Positions 48,101 to 54,195 are shown, numbered from the stretch's first letter. The stretch: 64,000 bases of DNA from Orientallactaga sibirica (GCA_036365145.1 JAEOAD010000035.1:5411501-5475500), one strand, 5' to 3'. The notes: generated by a model not told the origin, from the letters alone. Numbers and translations are program-made.

Positions 48101-50119
48101 CATTGTGCATCTGGTTTTGCATGGGCACCAGGGTCCTCTGGCTTTACAAGCAAGCACCTTAACCACTCAGCCATCTATTCAGCCAAAAGTTTGTTTTGTT
48201 TTGCTTTTTTGTTTTGTGGCAGGGTCTCACTCTAGCTCAGGCTGACCTAGAATTCACTATGCAGTCTCTGATTGGCCTCAAACTCATAGTGACCTTCCTA
48301 CTGATGCCTCCCAAGTAGTGGGATTAAAAGCACATGCCACCACACCTGGCAGGAAAATACTTTTTAAAACCTATTATATTTGGAATTATTTCCATGTATT
48401 CAACAGAAACTTCTTGAACAGTTCCTATATATGTGCTCCTCAATGAGACATTATCTTCTTCATTTTTAAGTTCCCAGTATTTGGGCTGGAGAGCAGGCTT
48501 AACGGTTAAGGCGCTTGCCTGCGAAGCCTAAGGACCCATGTTCGACTCTTCAAATACCATGTAAGCCAGATGCACAAAGGTGAGGCAAGTGTGCAAGGTC
48601 ATACATGCCCACTAGGTGGCACAAGCATCTGGCGTTCAATCACAGTGGATGAGGCCCTGGCATGCCAATTCTCTCTCTCTCTCTCTAAAACAAAAAAATA
48701 AGTATATTGTTAAGTCCCCAATATTTGGTCAACACCAGAGATACAGATATTCAGTAAGCACAGCTGAATGTAAATGTGTATCCATCTTAATACAGTTCAA
48801 AGGCAAAGGGATCTAAAAGAAAAAGTAGAACTGCTTATTTCCTTTTTGCTTAAGGTCTAAAAAAACCCCTCACATATTTCTGTCTAGAAATTAGCTGTGC
48901 AGGGTGCTTGGGAGCCTAAAGCAGGAGGACTGCCAGGAGTTTTGGGCTAGCCAGGTCTATGCAGTAAGAACCCATCTCAGCAAAATAAAAGGGCAAGAAA
49001 ATGGTACCAGCTCTTTGTATCTGTGTTCAATCTTGCCACACCTTGTATTTGAGATGGTTCAAGGTTGTCTTACTTACCTACAGTTTCTAGTTGCTTATGA
49101 AGCCAAGGGAGATGCATTCCTGCAGAAGAGAGCATAGATGTTTCCATCTGCTCATCTTCTGTCACTGGCTTTCTCAGCTCTTCACTGAAATCACTCACAT
49201 CTATTCCACACTGAAAAGAACAGTCAGTTGTATTTTACTTTAATCCACACGAATCTAGATTGTACAGAAAAGCAGCCATCTAGCTATATTTCTTAAACTT
49301 CTTCCTTTTTTTTTTTTTTGGTTTTTCGAGGTAGGGTCTCACTGTAGCCCAGGCTGACCTGAAATTTGAAATTCACTATGTAGTCTCAAGCTGGCCTCGA
49401 ACTCAAGGCAATCCTCCTACCTCTGCCTCCCAAGTGCTGGGATTAAAGGCATGGACCACCACACCCAGCTTATTTTTAACTTTTTGTTGACAAGCTCTGT
49501 ACATATACACAATATACCATCATCATCATAATCCCCTCCCATCACCCTTTCCCCTTCTTCTATCACTCCTCCACTGAATCCTTTCTTCCTTGCAACCAAT
49601 CTCGCTTCTATTTTGATGTCTTTTTTTTTTTTTTTACGCTTCTATTACGCAGGTCTTGAGTAGGTAGAACAGCCACTGTGAGGTTGAGTGTTATGGCCAA
49701 TTTGTGTCTGGAACACAGAATTGCAAAGCACTCCTCCCCAACCTTGGGCACACTACACTTCACTGAGCCACATGGCCCGCCCTAGCAGCTGCCCTGCCTC
49801 AAAAGCCAGGGTAAACCTCTCCAGAAGTGTGGAATAACATCTGAAAGTGAACCGGGCCCACGCCGTACGGTGAGAGGTCGTAAAAACACAAACCCTCCCT
49901 CCCCCAAAGTCTCAAAGCGGCCATGGGGTTGCCACGGCAACCAAGGCTTCGCTTCTCCGACCGGGCGTTCTGAGAACCTAAAAGCTCAGAAAATCGGGAG
50001 AAACTATCAAAAGGAAGCCAAGGGTGGAGCGCGGCACCGCCTTCCGTTCGGCCCGGCAGCGCGGGCGTACGGAGGACACCCGCAGCACCTACCCGCCGAC
50101 GGCTGCGTCTCCGCGGCAT
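27593..50119 (-). CDS. TAF1A: TAF1A, TBP-associated factor RNA polymerase I subunit A (TAFI48), complete
   Basis: Eleven coding exons on the minus strand: 50119-50093, 49210-49078, 44133-43964, 43052-42939, 37721-37523, 36324-36194, 33160-33002, 31558-31492, 30595-30472, 28450-28296 and 27705-27593 (stop TGA at 27595-27593). Every junction is GT-AG, phases agree throughout, and 1392 nt give 463 residues. From residue 14 onward the length is exactly the 450 residues of human TAF1A. Known role: nucleolar subunit of SL1/TIF-IB with TBP, TAF1B, TAF1C and TAF1D, recruiting Pol I to the rDNA promoter. The body is a helical TPR-like repeat protein ([60 protein letters not shown]) with a lysine-rich C-terminal tail. 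The usual first codon is GTG here and exon 1 supplies the start, adding a basic N-terminus. The start choice is inference; the rest is secure. Confidence 0.95.
28296..28450 (-). CDS. TAF1A: TAF1A coding exon 10
   Basis: Acceptor ctttcccag|AAATCATC and donor GGGAAAG|gtacat; 155 bp. Encodes [40 protein letters not shown] and [12 protein letters not shown]. Confidence 0.95.
28451..29341. other. TAF1A intron 9, unique part
   Basis: Nothing recognised. Confidence 0.6.
29351..29507 (+). mobile_element. B1 in TAF1A intron 10... distal part (between exons 10 and 9)
   Basis: TSD TCAAATAAA at 29342-29350 and 29511-29519. In gene order this is intron 9. Confidence 0.92.
29509..29546. repeat. 19-bp tandem duplication
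   Basis: TGTCAAATAAAACCCAGCA followed by the same 19-mer ending in C. It overlaps the 3' target duplication of the B1 at 29351. Confidence 0.85.
29678..29819 (-). mobile_element. B1
   Basis: Sense to TAF1A, between exons 10 and 9; flanked by GACATAAAATTTAATTT and GACATTTAATTTT. Confidence 0.92.
30007..30367 (+). mobile_element. tRNA-SINE class A interrupted by a B1
   Basis: Parts 30007-30093 and 30243-30367. TSD AATCCACAAAC / AATCCATAAAC outside. Confidence 0.9.
30094..30242 (+). mobile_element. B1 nested in tRNA-SINE
   Basis: AAAAGGCTAGATGCA before and AAAGGCCAGATGCA after are the target duplication. Confidence 0.9.
30472..30595 (-). CDS. TAF1A: TAF1A coding exon 9
   Basis: Acceptor accattgcag|ACAAGG and donor ATGGG|gtaaga; 124 bp. 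Encodes (D)[20 protein letters not shown], then [20 protein letters not shown]. Confidence 0.94.
30829..31049 (+). mobile_element. tRNA-SINE class A
   Basis: TSD AAAAAGACCTACCCT at 30814-30828 and 31050-31064. Confidence 0.94.
31492..31558 (-). CDS. TAF1A: TAF1A coding exon 8
   Basis: Acceptor tttcttccag|ATTTTA and donor AAATCAG|gtaagt; 67 bp. Encodes [20 protein letters not shown] plus KS. Confidence 0.93.
31921..32065 (+). mobile_element. B1, old
   Basis: GCAGGGCATAGTGGCTCACA; strongly diverged. Confidence 0.75.
32079..32270 (+). mobile_element. tRNA-SINE class A
   Basis: Several CpG-bearing variants in the 3' body (GCACGCGTGTGCATGCGCTC). Confidence 0.85.
32284..32600 (+). mobile_element. 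B4/RSINE1-like SINE
   Basis: GGGCTGGAGAGCAGCTCAGC to a CACACACA tail. Confidence 0.75.
33002..33160 (-). CDS. TAF1A: TAF1A coding exon 7
   Basis: Acceptor ttttatatag|ATGCTAG and donor CTGAAG|gtatgg; 159 bp, phase 0-0. Encodes [20 protein letters not shown] and [20 protein letters not shown], the best conserved part of the protein. The ATG is internal, not a start. Confidence 0.95.
33252..33410 (+). mobile_element. B1
   Basis: Short 5' variant (GGTGTGGTGGCGTCTTTAAT). Confidence 0.88.
33416..33625 (+). mobile_element. tRNA-SINE class A
   Basis: (CT)n at 33567-33603; in the tail region of the previous B1. Confidence 0.9.
33911..34240 (+). mobile_element. MaLR-like LTR
   Basis: TGTGCTGGTTTGAATCAGTT to AAGGAAACTACAACA, with CCAAAATAAATCC near the 3' end. 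In TAF1A intron 6; antisense to the gene. Confidence 0.85.
34471..34594 (+). mobile_element. B1, old, deleted
   Basis: GCTGGGCATGGTGACATACA; lacks the middle. Confidence 0.75.
34598..34758 (+). mobile_element. B1
   Basis: 5'-truncated by 7 bases, otherwise near consensus; in the tail of the older B1. Confidence 0.9.
34763..34960 (+). mobile_element. tRNA-SINE class A, old
   Basis: GTGCTAGGGAGATAGGTCAG. Confidence 0.82.
35160..35690 (-). mobile_element. Old LTR-like repeat interrupted by a B1
   Basis: CTAGTTATTTCTCTCACTGC at the left and CCAGTTAGGTCCACTTCC plus CACCTGCTGGGGAACCAA further right resemble reversed MaLR LTRs. The B1 at 35206-35367 sits inside, flanked by GTGACAGAA. Confidence 0.5.
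35206..35367 (+). mobile_element. B1
   Basis: TSD GTGACAGAA on both sides. Confidence 0.92.
35790..36018 (-). mobile_element. B4/RSINE1-like SINE
   Basis: Ends TTCAGTCATCTCCACAGCCC; just downstream of TAF1A exon 6. Confidence 0.65.
36020..36162 (-). mobile_element. B1, old
   Basis: Ends ACCATGCCTGGCTT, 32 bp from TAF1A exon 6's donor. Confidence 0.75.
36194..36324 (-). CDS. TAF1A: TAF1A coding exon 6
   Basis: Acceptor tttgggcag|ATGAGG and donor GTAGAG|gtaagt; 131 bp. Encodes (D)[20 protein letters not shown], then [18 protein letters not shown]. Confidence 0.94.
36360..36590 (+). mobile_element. tRNA-SINE class A
   Basis: 36 bp from TAF1A exon 6's acceptor; TSD AAAAATACGCTCAA/AAAAATATGTTCAA. 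Confidence 0.9.
36660..36830 (+). mobile_element. tRNA-SINE class A, old
   Basis: Diverged, with an inserted GAT in the head. Confidence 0.78.
36977..37160 (+). mobile_element. tRNA-SINE class A, old
   Basis: Body partly deleted between GCACAAAG and TTCACTTACA. Confidence 0.8.
37187..37398 (+). mobile_element. tRNA-SINE class A
   Basis: TSD AAAGATAATCA on both sides. Confidence 0.9.
37523..37721 (-). CDS. TAF1A: TAF1A coding exon 5
   Basis: Acceptor ttggtgcag|ATCTCC and donor AAGATCG|gtgagt; 199 bp. Encodes [40 protein letters not shown] and KKKMELSKI. Confidence 0.95.
37790..38000 (+). mobile_element. tRNA-SINE class A
   Basis: 69 bp from TAF1A exon 5's acceptor; poly-A 37982-38000. Confidence 0.9.
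38054..38368 (+). mobile_element. MaLR-like LTR (ORR1-type), diverged
   Basis: Starts TGCTGTAGTTTGAATGTTAA and runs to AAGAAAGTAACTACTAC. Lies in TAF1A intron 4, antisense. Confidence 0.75.
38881..39005 (+). mobile_element. B1, old
   Basis: GAGCTGGGTGTGGTAGCAAC; carries AGACCTTGTCTCAAAAG. Confidence 0.7.
39008..39164 (+). mobile_element. B1
   Basis: Full length, tail (AAAC)n then a GA repeat. Confidence 0.9.
39165..39201. repeat. (GA)n microsatellite
   Basis: About 17 GA units in a B1 tail. Confidence 0.95.
39202..41065. other. TAF1A intron 4, longest repeat-poor stretch (about 1.9 kb)
   Basis: Only the GGTT microsatellite at 39789-39840. Around 40505-41000, TGGAAAAGAGTTTAGCAATT and GGTGTATACCCAAAGAAAGC resemble an old L1 3' region, but this was not resolved. 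Confidence 0.45.
39789..39840. repeat. (GGTT/GTTT)n microsatellite
   Basis: Imperfect tetranucleotide run. Confidence 0.9.
41066..41270 (+). mobile_element. tRNA-SINE class A
   Basis: Full length in TAF1A intron 4. Confidence 0.88.
41309..41485 (+). mobile_element. B1, old
   Basis: Tail is a pure (CAAA)n run, 41450-41485. Confidence 0.78.
41492..41705 (+). mobile_element. tRNA-SINE class A
   Basis: (AAAT)n tail 41662-41704. Confidence 0.92.
41851..42002 (+). mobile_element. B1
   Basis: TSD AAATAAATGTAG (41839, 42017). Confidence 0.9.
42045..42125. repeat. (AT)n(CA)n compound microsatellite
   Basis: Alternating AT and CA blocks. Confidence 0.95.
42135..42280 (+). mobile_element. tRNA-SINE class A, 5'-truncated
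   Basis: Starts at CCCAGGTTTGATTCCC; (AAAC)n tail. Confidence 0.8.
42939..43052 (-). CDS. TAF1A: TAF1A coding exon 4
   Basis: Acceptor tttgacag|ATTATTTGG and donor TTGAAG|gtgagg; 114 bp, phase 0-0. Encodes [20 protein letters not shown] and [18 protein letters not shown]. Confidence 0.94.
43331..43460 (+). mobile_element. B1, old
   Basis: ACCAGGTGTGGTAGTGCACA; diverged. Confidence 0.7.
43463..43622 (+). mobile_element. B1
   Basis: Near full length, small TAA insertion after CTTTAA. Confidence 0.9.
43723..43872 (+). mobile_element. B1
   Basis: TSD AAAAGATTACATA / AAAAGATCACATA; 91 bp from TAF1A exon 3's donor. Confidence 0.9.
43964..44133 (-). CDS. TAF1A: TAF1A coding exon 3
   Basis: Acceptor tctctgcag|TGACTGG and donor CCTGAG|gtaaac; 170 bp. 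Encodes [20 protein letters not shown] and [20 protein letters not shown], nearly identical to the mouse protein. Four lysines in a row precede DFAQ. Confidence 0.95.
44212..44370 (-). mobile_element. tRNA-SINE class A, deleted
   Basis: Contains a G-run at 44229-44236; head missing. Confidence 0.78.
44501..44660 (+). mobile_element. B1
   Basis: Near consensus, GCCGGGCGTGGTGGCGCATG; inserted in an older B1. Confidence 0.92.
44678..44800 (+). mobile_element. B1, 5' part missing
   Basis: Begins CTCAGCACTTGGGAGG; older. Confidence 0.78.
44814..45425 (+). mobile_element. B4/RSINE1-like SINE split by an LTR
   Basis: Parts 44814-44849 and 45159-45425. Confidence 0.65.
44850..45158 (-). mobile_element. 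MaLR-like LTR inserted in a B4 SINE
   Basis: Reverse LTR (TGTTGAAGTTACCTTCTAG ... TTCAAATTACCACA) interrupting a plus B4 whose halves are 44814-44849 and 45159-45425. Target duplication is weak (CCTTA/CCTGG). Confidence 0.75.
45482..45716 (+). mobile_element. B4 SINE (ID-like head plus B1-like tail)
   Basis: CTGGAGATGCAGCTCAATCG head and AAGGCCAACCTGTGCTACC tail; poly-A at 45698-45715. Confidence 0.7.
45790..46973 (+). mobile_element. Rodent L1 (Lx-like) 3' UTR
   Basis: Recognised by the typical L1 3' region: GAGGCCCACTCCACAGGAGG, AAAGAATGTAAGAGCAAGAA, TGCTGTGGAGCGCTTATTTG, GGACATGACATGG and the end AATTATGATCAATATACATG. No ORF2 remains, so this is a 5'-truncated copy. Lies in TAF1A intron 2. 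Confidence 0.75.
46975..47215 (+). mobile_element. tRNA-SINE class C, diverged
   Basis: CTCF-like core GCACAAGGGGGCACAC at 47099-47114; followed by (GAAA)n. Confidence 0.85.
47238..47435 (+). mobile_element. tRNA-SINE class A
   Basis: Shortened CT tract. Confidence 0.88.
47440..47765 (+). mobile_element. B1 interrupted by another B1
   Basis: Outer parts 47440-47523 and 47699-47765. Confidence 0.9.
47524..47698 (+). mobile_element. B1 nested in B1
   Basis: TSD AAGATCAGCCTGG at 47511-47523 and again right after its tail. Confidence 0.93.
47800..47950 (+). mobile_element. B1, old
   Basis: CACCAGCATGACGGATCATG. Confidence 0.72.
48010..48184 (-). mobile_element. tRNA-SINE class A, deleted
   Basis: Missing the GGAATCGAACC block. 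Confidence 0.85.
48212..48351 (-). mobile_element. B1
   Basis: Moderately diverged. Confidence 0.88.
48482..48705 (+). mobile_element. tRNA-SINE class D
   Basis: Best class D copy, CCCACTAGGTGGCACAAGC at 48608-48626. Confidence 0.9.
48607..48622 (+). promoter_or_regulatory. CTCF-like motif in class D SINE
   Basis: GCCCACTAGGTGGCAC fits CCASYAGRKGGCRS at nearly every position; about 450 bp from TAF1A exon 2. Confidence 0.5.
49078..49210 (-). CDS. TAF1A: TAF1A coding exon 2
   Basis: Acceptor gttcttttcag|TGTGGAAT and donor ACTGTAG|gtaagt; 133 bp, phase 0 to 1. Encodes [20 protein letters not shown], then [20 protein letters not shown]. The V at GTG 49198-49196 aligns with Met1 of human and mouse TAF1A (MSDF...). 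Downstream in-frame ATGs exist at the M of QMETS, SMLSS and GMHLP. Confidence 0.92.
49320..49470 (-). mobile_element. B1
   Basis: In TAF1A intron 1, next to the L1 3' end; small duplication GAAATTTGAAATTC. Confidence 0.9.
49472..49745 (-). mobile_element. L1 3' end, minus, in TAF1A intron 1
   Basis: Reverse L1 3' terminus: TTTTTGTTGACAAGCTCTGT, ATCATAATCCCCTCCCATCA, TCTATTTTGATGTC, GGTCTTGAGTAGGTAGAACA and TTATGGCCAATTTGTGTCTG. Ends about 100 bp before the CpG island. Confidence 0.7.
49928..49941. promoter_or_regulatory. Palindromic RFX X-box
   Basis: GTTGCCACGGCAAC, two 6-bp RFX half-sites with a 2-bp spacer, in TAF1A intron 1 within the CpG island. It differs from the classical GTTGCCATGGCAAC only in the spacer. 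Confidence 0.6.
50093..50119 (-). CDS. TAF1A: TAF1A coding exon 1 (predicted start, basic N-terminus)
   Basis: ATG at 50119-50117 in context GCCGCAATGC (G at -3), encoding MPRRRSRRR, followed by donor CGG|gtaggt at 50093/50092. Nine whole codons, phase 0, so the frame runs directly into exon 2 (CGIDVSDF). The same frame stays open for a further 107 codons upstream to another ATG at 50440, so the true start depends on where transcription begins. The donor is inferred from its sequence and the frame match, without transcript evidence. Confidence 0.65.
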
Positions 50120-50192
50120 TGCGGCGGCCTCCCACCACGGAACAGCGCTTACGAACGCCCACCGGAAGCAGGTGAGGGAGCGCTTCCTGTGA

Positions 50193-50200
50193 GCATGCGC
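50193..50200. promoter_or_regulatory. NRF1-like site
   Basis: GCATGCGC in GAGCATGCGCGAAG, about 75 bp upstream of the predicted TAF1A start codon. Matches the NRF1 half-palindrome, typical of housekeeping promoters. Confidence 0.55.
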
Positions 50201-50296
50201 GAAGCCAGCACTCAGGCGTAGCCCCGCCCCTAACTCCGGCTCGGGCGGGAAGCTGCAGCCCACAGCTCCGCCGCGGAAGTGACCGCCGGACGTGAC

Positions 50297-50305
50297 CCGG
50301 AAGTG
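50297..50305 (+). promoter_or_regulatory. ETS/GABP site
   Basis: CCGGAAGTG, full consensus, with a second weaker GCGGAAGT 24 bp away at 50273-50280. Paired ETS sites are typical of GABP-driven housekeeping promoters. Confidence 0.55.
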
Positions 50306-50715
50306 GCTGTAGACTGTCCTCCCATTGGCGTGTGCCAGCGGGAACATGAAAGGCCGTTGCAAAGGCAGTGTGGCGAGGGCCGGTAGCCGGACTCGAGGAG
50401 TAGTCTGAAGAGCAGAAGGTCGCTTTACCGGAAAATCCATTCTTTTTGTCCCTGGTTCTTGCCATAGGGGCGCATTGCGCTAATAGAAGCTTAGCTAGAA
50501 ATATTCAGCCATAACGTCTTTGTCTTACTGCTTCCTTGAAGATGCTTTTTGATTAAATTTTTTTTTAGCTTTCAATTTAAGTGACTCACTGGCTTCACAA
50601 TTTGGGCAAGAATCATTTTATTTTCCATTACAACAAGGATTGTTCTGGAGATTCACAGGGAGTCAATTTTCTTAGGGACGTTGACAACCATATTATCAAT
50701 TAGGAGGTCGAAAGT

Positions 50716-50905
50716 GGGATGGAGAGATGCTTAGCGGTTAAGACGCTTGCCTGCAAAGGCGGAGGACCCAGGTTCAATTCCCCAGTACCCATGTAAAGTC
50801 AGATACACAAGGTGGAACATGCATCTGGAGTTGGTTTGCAGTGGCTAGAGACCCTGGTGCACTCATTCTCCCTCTCCCTCCCCCCCCCCTCTCTCTCTCT
50901 CGTAG
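50716..50905 (+). mobile_element. tRNA-SINE class A
   Basis: First repeat upstream of the TAF1A island. Confidence 0.85.
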
Positions 50906-51321
50906 GTAAACTTTTTTTAAAGGAAGTGGGATGATTCCCAGGTGAAATGAGGCACAATTGAGGGATTCTGGGAAACCTGAAAAGGGATCCGGGATGCCTG
51001 AGAAAAGAATATTTGAAGGACGGATCTGTGAATGGCGAGAGTATTTGTAGCATCTGGGAACTGAAGGAGTACTAAAGAGTGAAAGATAAAGGGAGACAGC
51101 TTTAACACATGATCAAGGCTGCATAATGAAGAGCCCTTGAGAAGTCTAGGAATTTACCATGTGTGAGTTAACTGTTTGAATGGAACCCGAGTATCACAGG
51201 AATAGAAGGGTCGAGTAAGAGTTTGTGCATAGATTATCTTAAAATGCTATGAATAATTAATTATTTTCTTTATAAACAATATGCAGTAGTCATAGGCTTG
51301 AAAAGTTCTTTTTTTTTTTTT

Positions 51322-51440
51322 TTCGAGGTAGGGTCTCACTCTACACCAGGCTGACCTCGAATTCACTATGTAGTCTCAGGGTGGCCTTGAACTCACAGCA
51401 ATCTTCCTACCTCCACCTCTGAGTACTAGGATGAAAGATG
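51322..51440 (-). mobile_element. B1, 5' end lost
   Basis: Stops near GGATGAAAGATGTG. Confidence 0.82.
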
Positions 51441-51550
51441 TGAATATACTACATAAGTGAATCCAAATGACATCAGACAGAGGAGAAATGAGCTGAGCCT
51501 TACACAAATTACTGACACACAAAATTCTAAGCAATGAAGTGTTTTTTCTT

Positions 51551-51729
51551 AATATTTTATTTGTTGTTTTGAGAGAGAAAATGGATGCACCAGGGCCTCC
51601 ACCCACTGCAAACAAACTCCATATGCATGCGCCACCTTGTGCATCTGGCTTATGTGGATACTGGGAAATCAACCTGGGTCCTTAGGCTTCACAGGCAAGC
51701 ACCTTAACTACTAAACATCTATGCAGCCC
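51551..51729 (-). mobile_element. tRNA-SINE class A
   Basis: Diverged head (AAACATCTATGCAGCCC). Confidence 0.85.
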
Positions 51730-51969
51730 TCCATTGAGTTTTAACCCCATTTCTGATGAGAAGGTAACTATCACGTTAATTGTTCTTGACAATGTGTAAT
51801 GAATGTATCACGTCTCTGATTGCTTTCTTGATTTTTCTCTGCACTTGATATACAGCTAGCAGTATAATGCATGTATGTGTAGATACCTTTACAATTAACC
51901 TTTTCTCTTACACTGGACTGTCCTAGACCTTCATTTCCGGGGGGGGGAGGGGGTTGTTAGTTTGTTTTG

Positions 51970-52110
51970 CTTTTTCAAGGTAGAGTCTTGCTCTAGTCCA
52001 GGCTGACCTGGAATTCAGTATGTAGTCTCAAATTGACCTTGAACTTAGTGGTTCTCCTACCTCAGCCTCCCAAGTGCTGGAATTAAAGGCATGTACTACC
52101 AGGCCCTGCC
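51970..52110 (-). mobile_element. B1
   Basis: Diverged; preceded by a G-run at 51940-51952. Confidence 0.85.
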
Positions 52111-52381
52111 ACTTCTTGTTTTTTAGCCATTGTTGCCTTAACTATTTTTTTCTGTGAAGTTATGACTCTTTTCCTTCAAGGATTCAATATACATATGTAT
52201 TATCACTTGCAATAGTATCACTATTCATTTTTTTCTGAGCTTTATAACTGATCATTCTTATTGCTTTATCTTCAAAGTAACTTTCTGTTAAGTCTTCTGA
52301 TAAGCCTATTTCATTGATTTTTTTTCTTTTAAAATACTATAGTTCTTCTTGGAATTTCTCTGTTAAAAATGTTTTCAGGAA

Positions 52382-52532
52382 AGCCGGGCATGGTGGTGCA
52401 CGCCTTTAATCCCAGCACTTGGGAGGCAGAGGTAGGAGGATCGCCGAGAGTTCGAGGCCACCCTGAGACCACATAGTGAATTCCAGGTCAGCCTGAGCTA
52501 GAGTGAAACCCTTCCTTGGAAAACCAAAAAAA
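52382..52532 (+). mobile_element. B1
   Basis: TSD AAATGTTTTCAGG on both sides (52367, 52537). Confidence 0.93.
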
Positions 52533-52548
52533 AAAAAAAATGTTTTCA

Positions 52549-52738
52549 GGGCTGGAGAGATGGCTTAACAGTTAAGGCACTTGCTTGCAAAGCCTAAGGA
52601 CCCAGGTTTGATTTCCCAGGACCCACATAAGACAGATGCACATAGTAGTGCATGCATCTGGAGTTCATTTGCAGTGGCTAGAAGCCCTAGTGTGCCCATT
52701 CTCTTTCTATCTGCCTCTTTCTCTCTCAAAAAAATAAA
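52549..52738 (+). mobile_element. tRNA-SINE class A
   Basis: Inserted at the 3' TSD of the previous B1. Confidence 0.9.
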
Positions 52739-52747
52739 TTACATATT

Positions 52748-52870
52748 TTTGGTTTTCCGATGTAGTGTCTCATTACTAGTGTAATCTTAGGGTAGCCTTG
52801 AACTCACAGCAATCCTCCAACCTCTACCTTCCAAATGCTAGGATTAGAGGCATGCACCACCATGCCAGGC
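52748..52870 (-). mobile_element. B1, internally deleted
   Basis: Lacks the AGCCCAGGCTGACCTGG block. Confidence 0.82.
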
Positions 52871-52939
52871 AAAAATATATTTTTTAATATTTTTGTTTGC
52901 ATGTTCATAGCTCATATTTACTTGCTCTGTCAATCCTTC

Positions 52940-53329
52940 TGTAGCAGACAGCTTCAGGTTCGCTGAAATGAACTTCCAGACCAGGCACAGTTATGGAGGA
53001 AGGGACATTATTTATTGAAGCTTACAGATCCAGGGGAAGTTCCATAATGGCAGGAGAAGTGGCCTGCTCTTCATAGGACCAGGAAGAGAGAGAAAAGTCA
53101 CCCAGGCGTACAGCAGACAGAGCAAAACTACAGCCAAAAGAGTCACACAGCACACTTCAGGAACTCCTGCTAGGCACACTTTGCATATCTTTACAATGGA
53201 ATCTGAAACCCACCACCACACCTTAAGACCAGCCCCCAGTGACATTGTCTCTAGCAAGGTGATTGCAGATGCAAACTATAACTAATAAAACACTGAATAT
53301 ATTGGGGGACATATATTCAAACTACCACA
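52940..53329 (-). mobile_element. Solo LTR, same subfamily, minus, TSD CCTTC
   Basis: 390 bp in reverse orientation (TGTAGCAGACAGCTTCAGG ... TATATTCAAACTACCACA). CCTTC on both sides (52935-52939, 53330-53334). Confidence 0.92.
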
Positions 53330-53379
53330 CCTTCCAACAAAGTTGTTAAAGTTATTCATAAATAAGGAGTGTGAAGTAG

Positions 53380-53380
<1 letters not shown>

Positions 53381-53420
<40 letters not shown>
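53381..53420. repeat. (AT)n microsatellite
   Basis: About 20 AT units directly before a 20-base T run. Confidence 0.95.
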
Positions 53421-53437
<17 letters not shown>

Positions 53438-53439
53438 TT

Positions 53440-53583
53440 GGTTTTTCGAGGTAAGGTCTCCCTCTAGCCCAGGCTGACCTGAAATTCACTCTGTAATCTC
53501 AGGGTGGTCTCAAACTCACAGCAATCCTCCTACCTCTGCCTCCCAAGTGCTGGGATTAAAGGTGTGCACCACCATGCCCGGCT
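53440..53583 (-). mobile_element. B1
   Basis: Full length, near consensus. Confidence 0.92.
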
Positions 53584-53840
53584 TAGTTCCAATATTTTTA
53601 TACTGATTACAAGTTGAAATAAAGCTTTAGATAATTTGAGTTAAATAAAACACATCATAAAAACTAAGCTGATCTACTCCAGTGATGAGAAACAACACCA
53701 GGGCAGGATGGATGCTACAACCCACATTTGTCAACTGCTGACCTCAGAGCCAGCTGTTTTCATTGTAAATCTGAAATCTGTAAACAAAAGTTTCCTTGAG
53801 GGTCCAACTGAGTGCCCTGTTTCCATTGGGTTCTGTATTA

Positions 53841-54006
53841 GTTAATTACTTTTCTTGTTGCTCTGACAATACCTGACAAAAGAAACATAAGGAAAGAAGA
53901 GTTTATTTTGGCTCGTAGTCCAATGGCTCAGTCCATCATGGTGGGGAATACATGATGGTAGGAACTTGAGGTGATTGGTCACACAGTCTTCAGTCGAAAA
54001 GCACGG
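53841..54006 (-). mobile_element. Fragment of an old LTR-like repeat
   Basis: Contains AAGAGTTTATTTTGGCTCGT and TCCATCATGGTGGGGAA, the same motif set as 35160 and 59723. Truncated by a tRNA-SINE. Confidence 0.45.
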
Positions 54007-54012
54007 AGCAAG

Positions 54013-54159
54013 GCTGGAGAGATGGGTTAAGGCGTTTGCCTGTGAAGCCTGAGGACTCATGTTTAACTCACCAGGTCTCATGTAAGCCAGACACACAAGG
54101 TGATACAAGCACACAAGGTTCTGGAGTTCAATTTCAGTGGCTGGAGGCCCTAGAATGCC

Positions 54160-54195
<36 letters not shown>

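Larger units (their letters stand above)
49850..50480. promoter_or_regulatory. TAF1A: CpG-island promoter of TAF1A
   Basis: The only strongly CpG-dense non-repeat stretch in the window, overlapping TAF1A exon 1. Sites seen: ETS CCGGAAGTG at 50297-50305 and GCGGAAGT at 50273-50280, ACCGGAAG at 50161-50168, CCAAT on the minus strand (ATTGG at 50324-50328), GC box GCCCCGCCCC at 50221-50230, NRF1-like GCATGCGC at 50193-50200 and an RFX X-box at 49928-49941. There is no TATA box. Such islands often fire in both directions, so a divergent plus-strand transcript is possible. Confidence 0.85.

Noticed and set aside
49799..50440. 213-codon minus frame as a separate gene
   Set aside because: It reads through TAF1A exon 1, its donor and intron 1; only the exon 1 part is plausible coding sequence.
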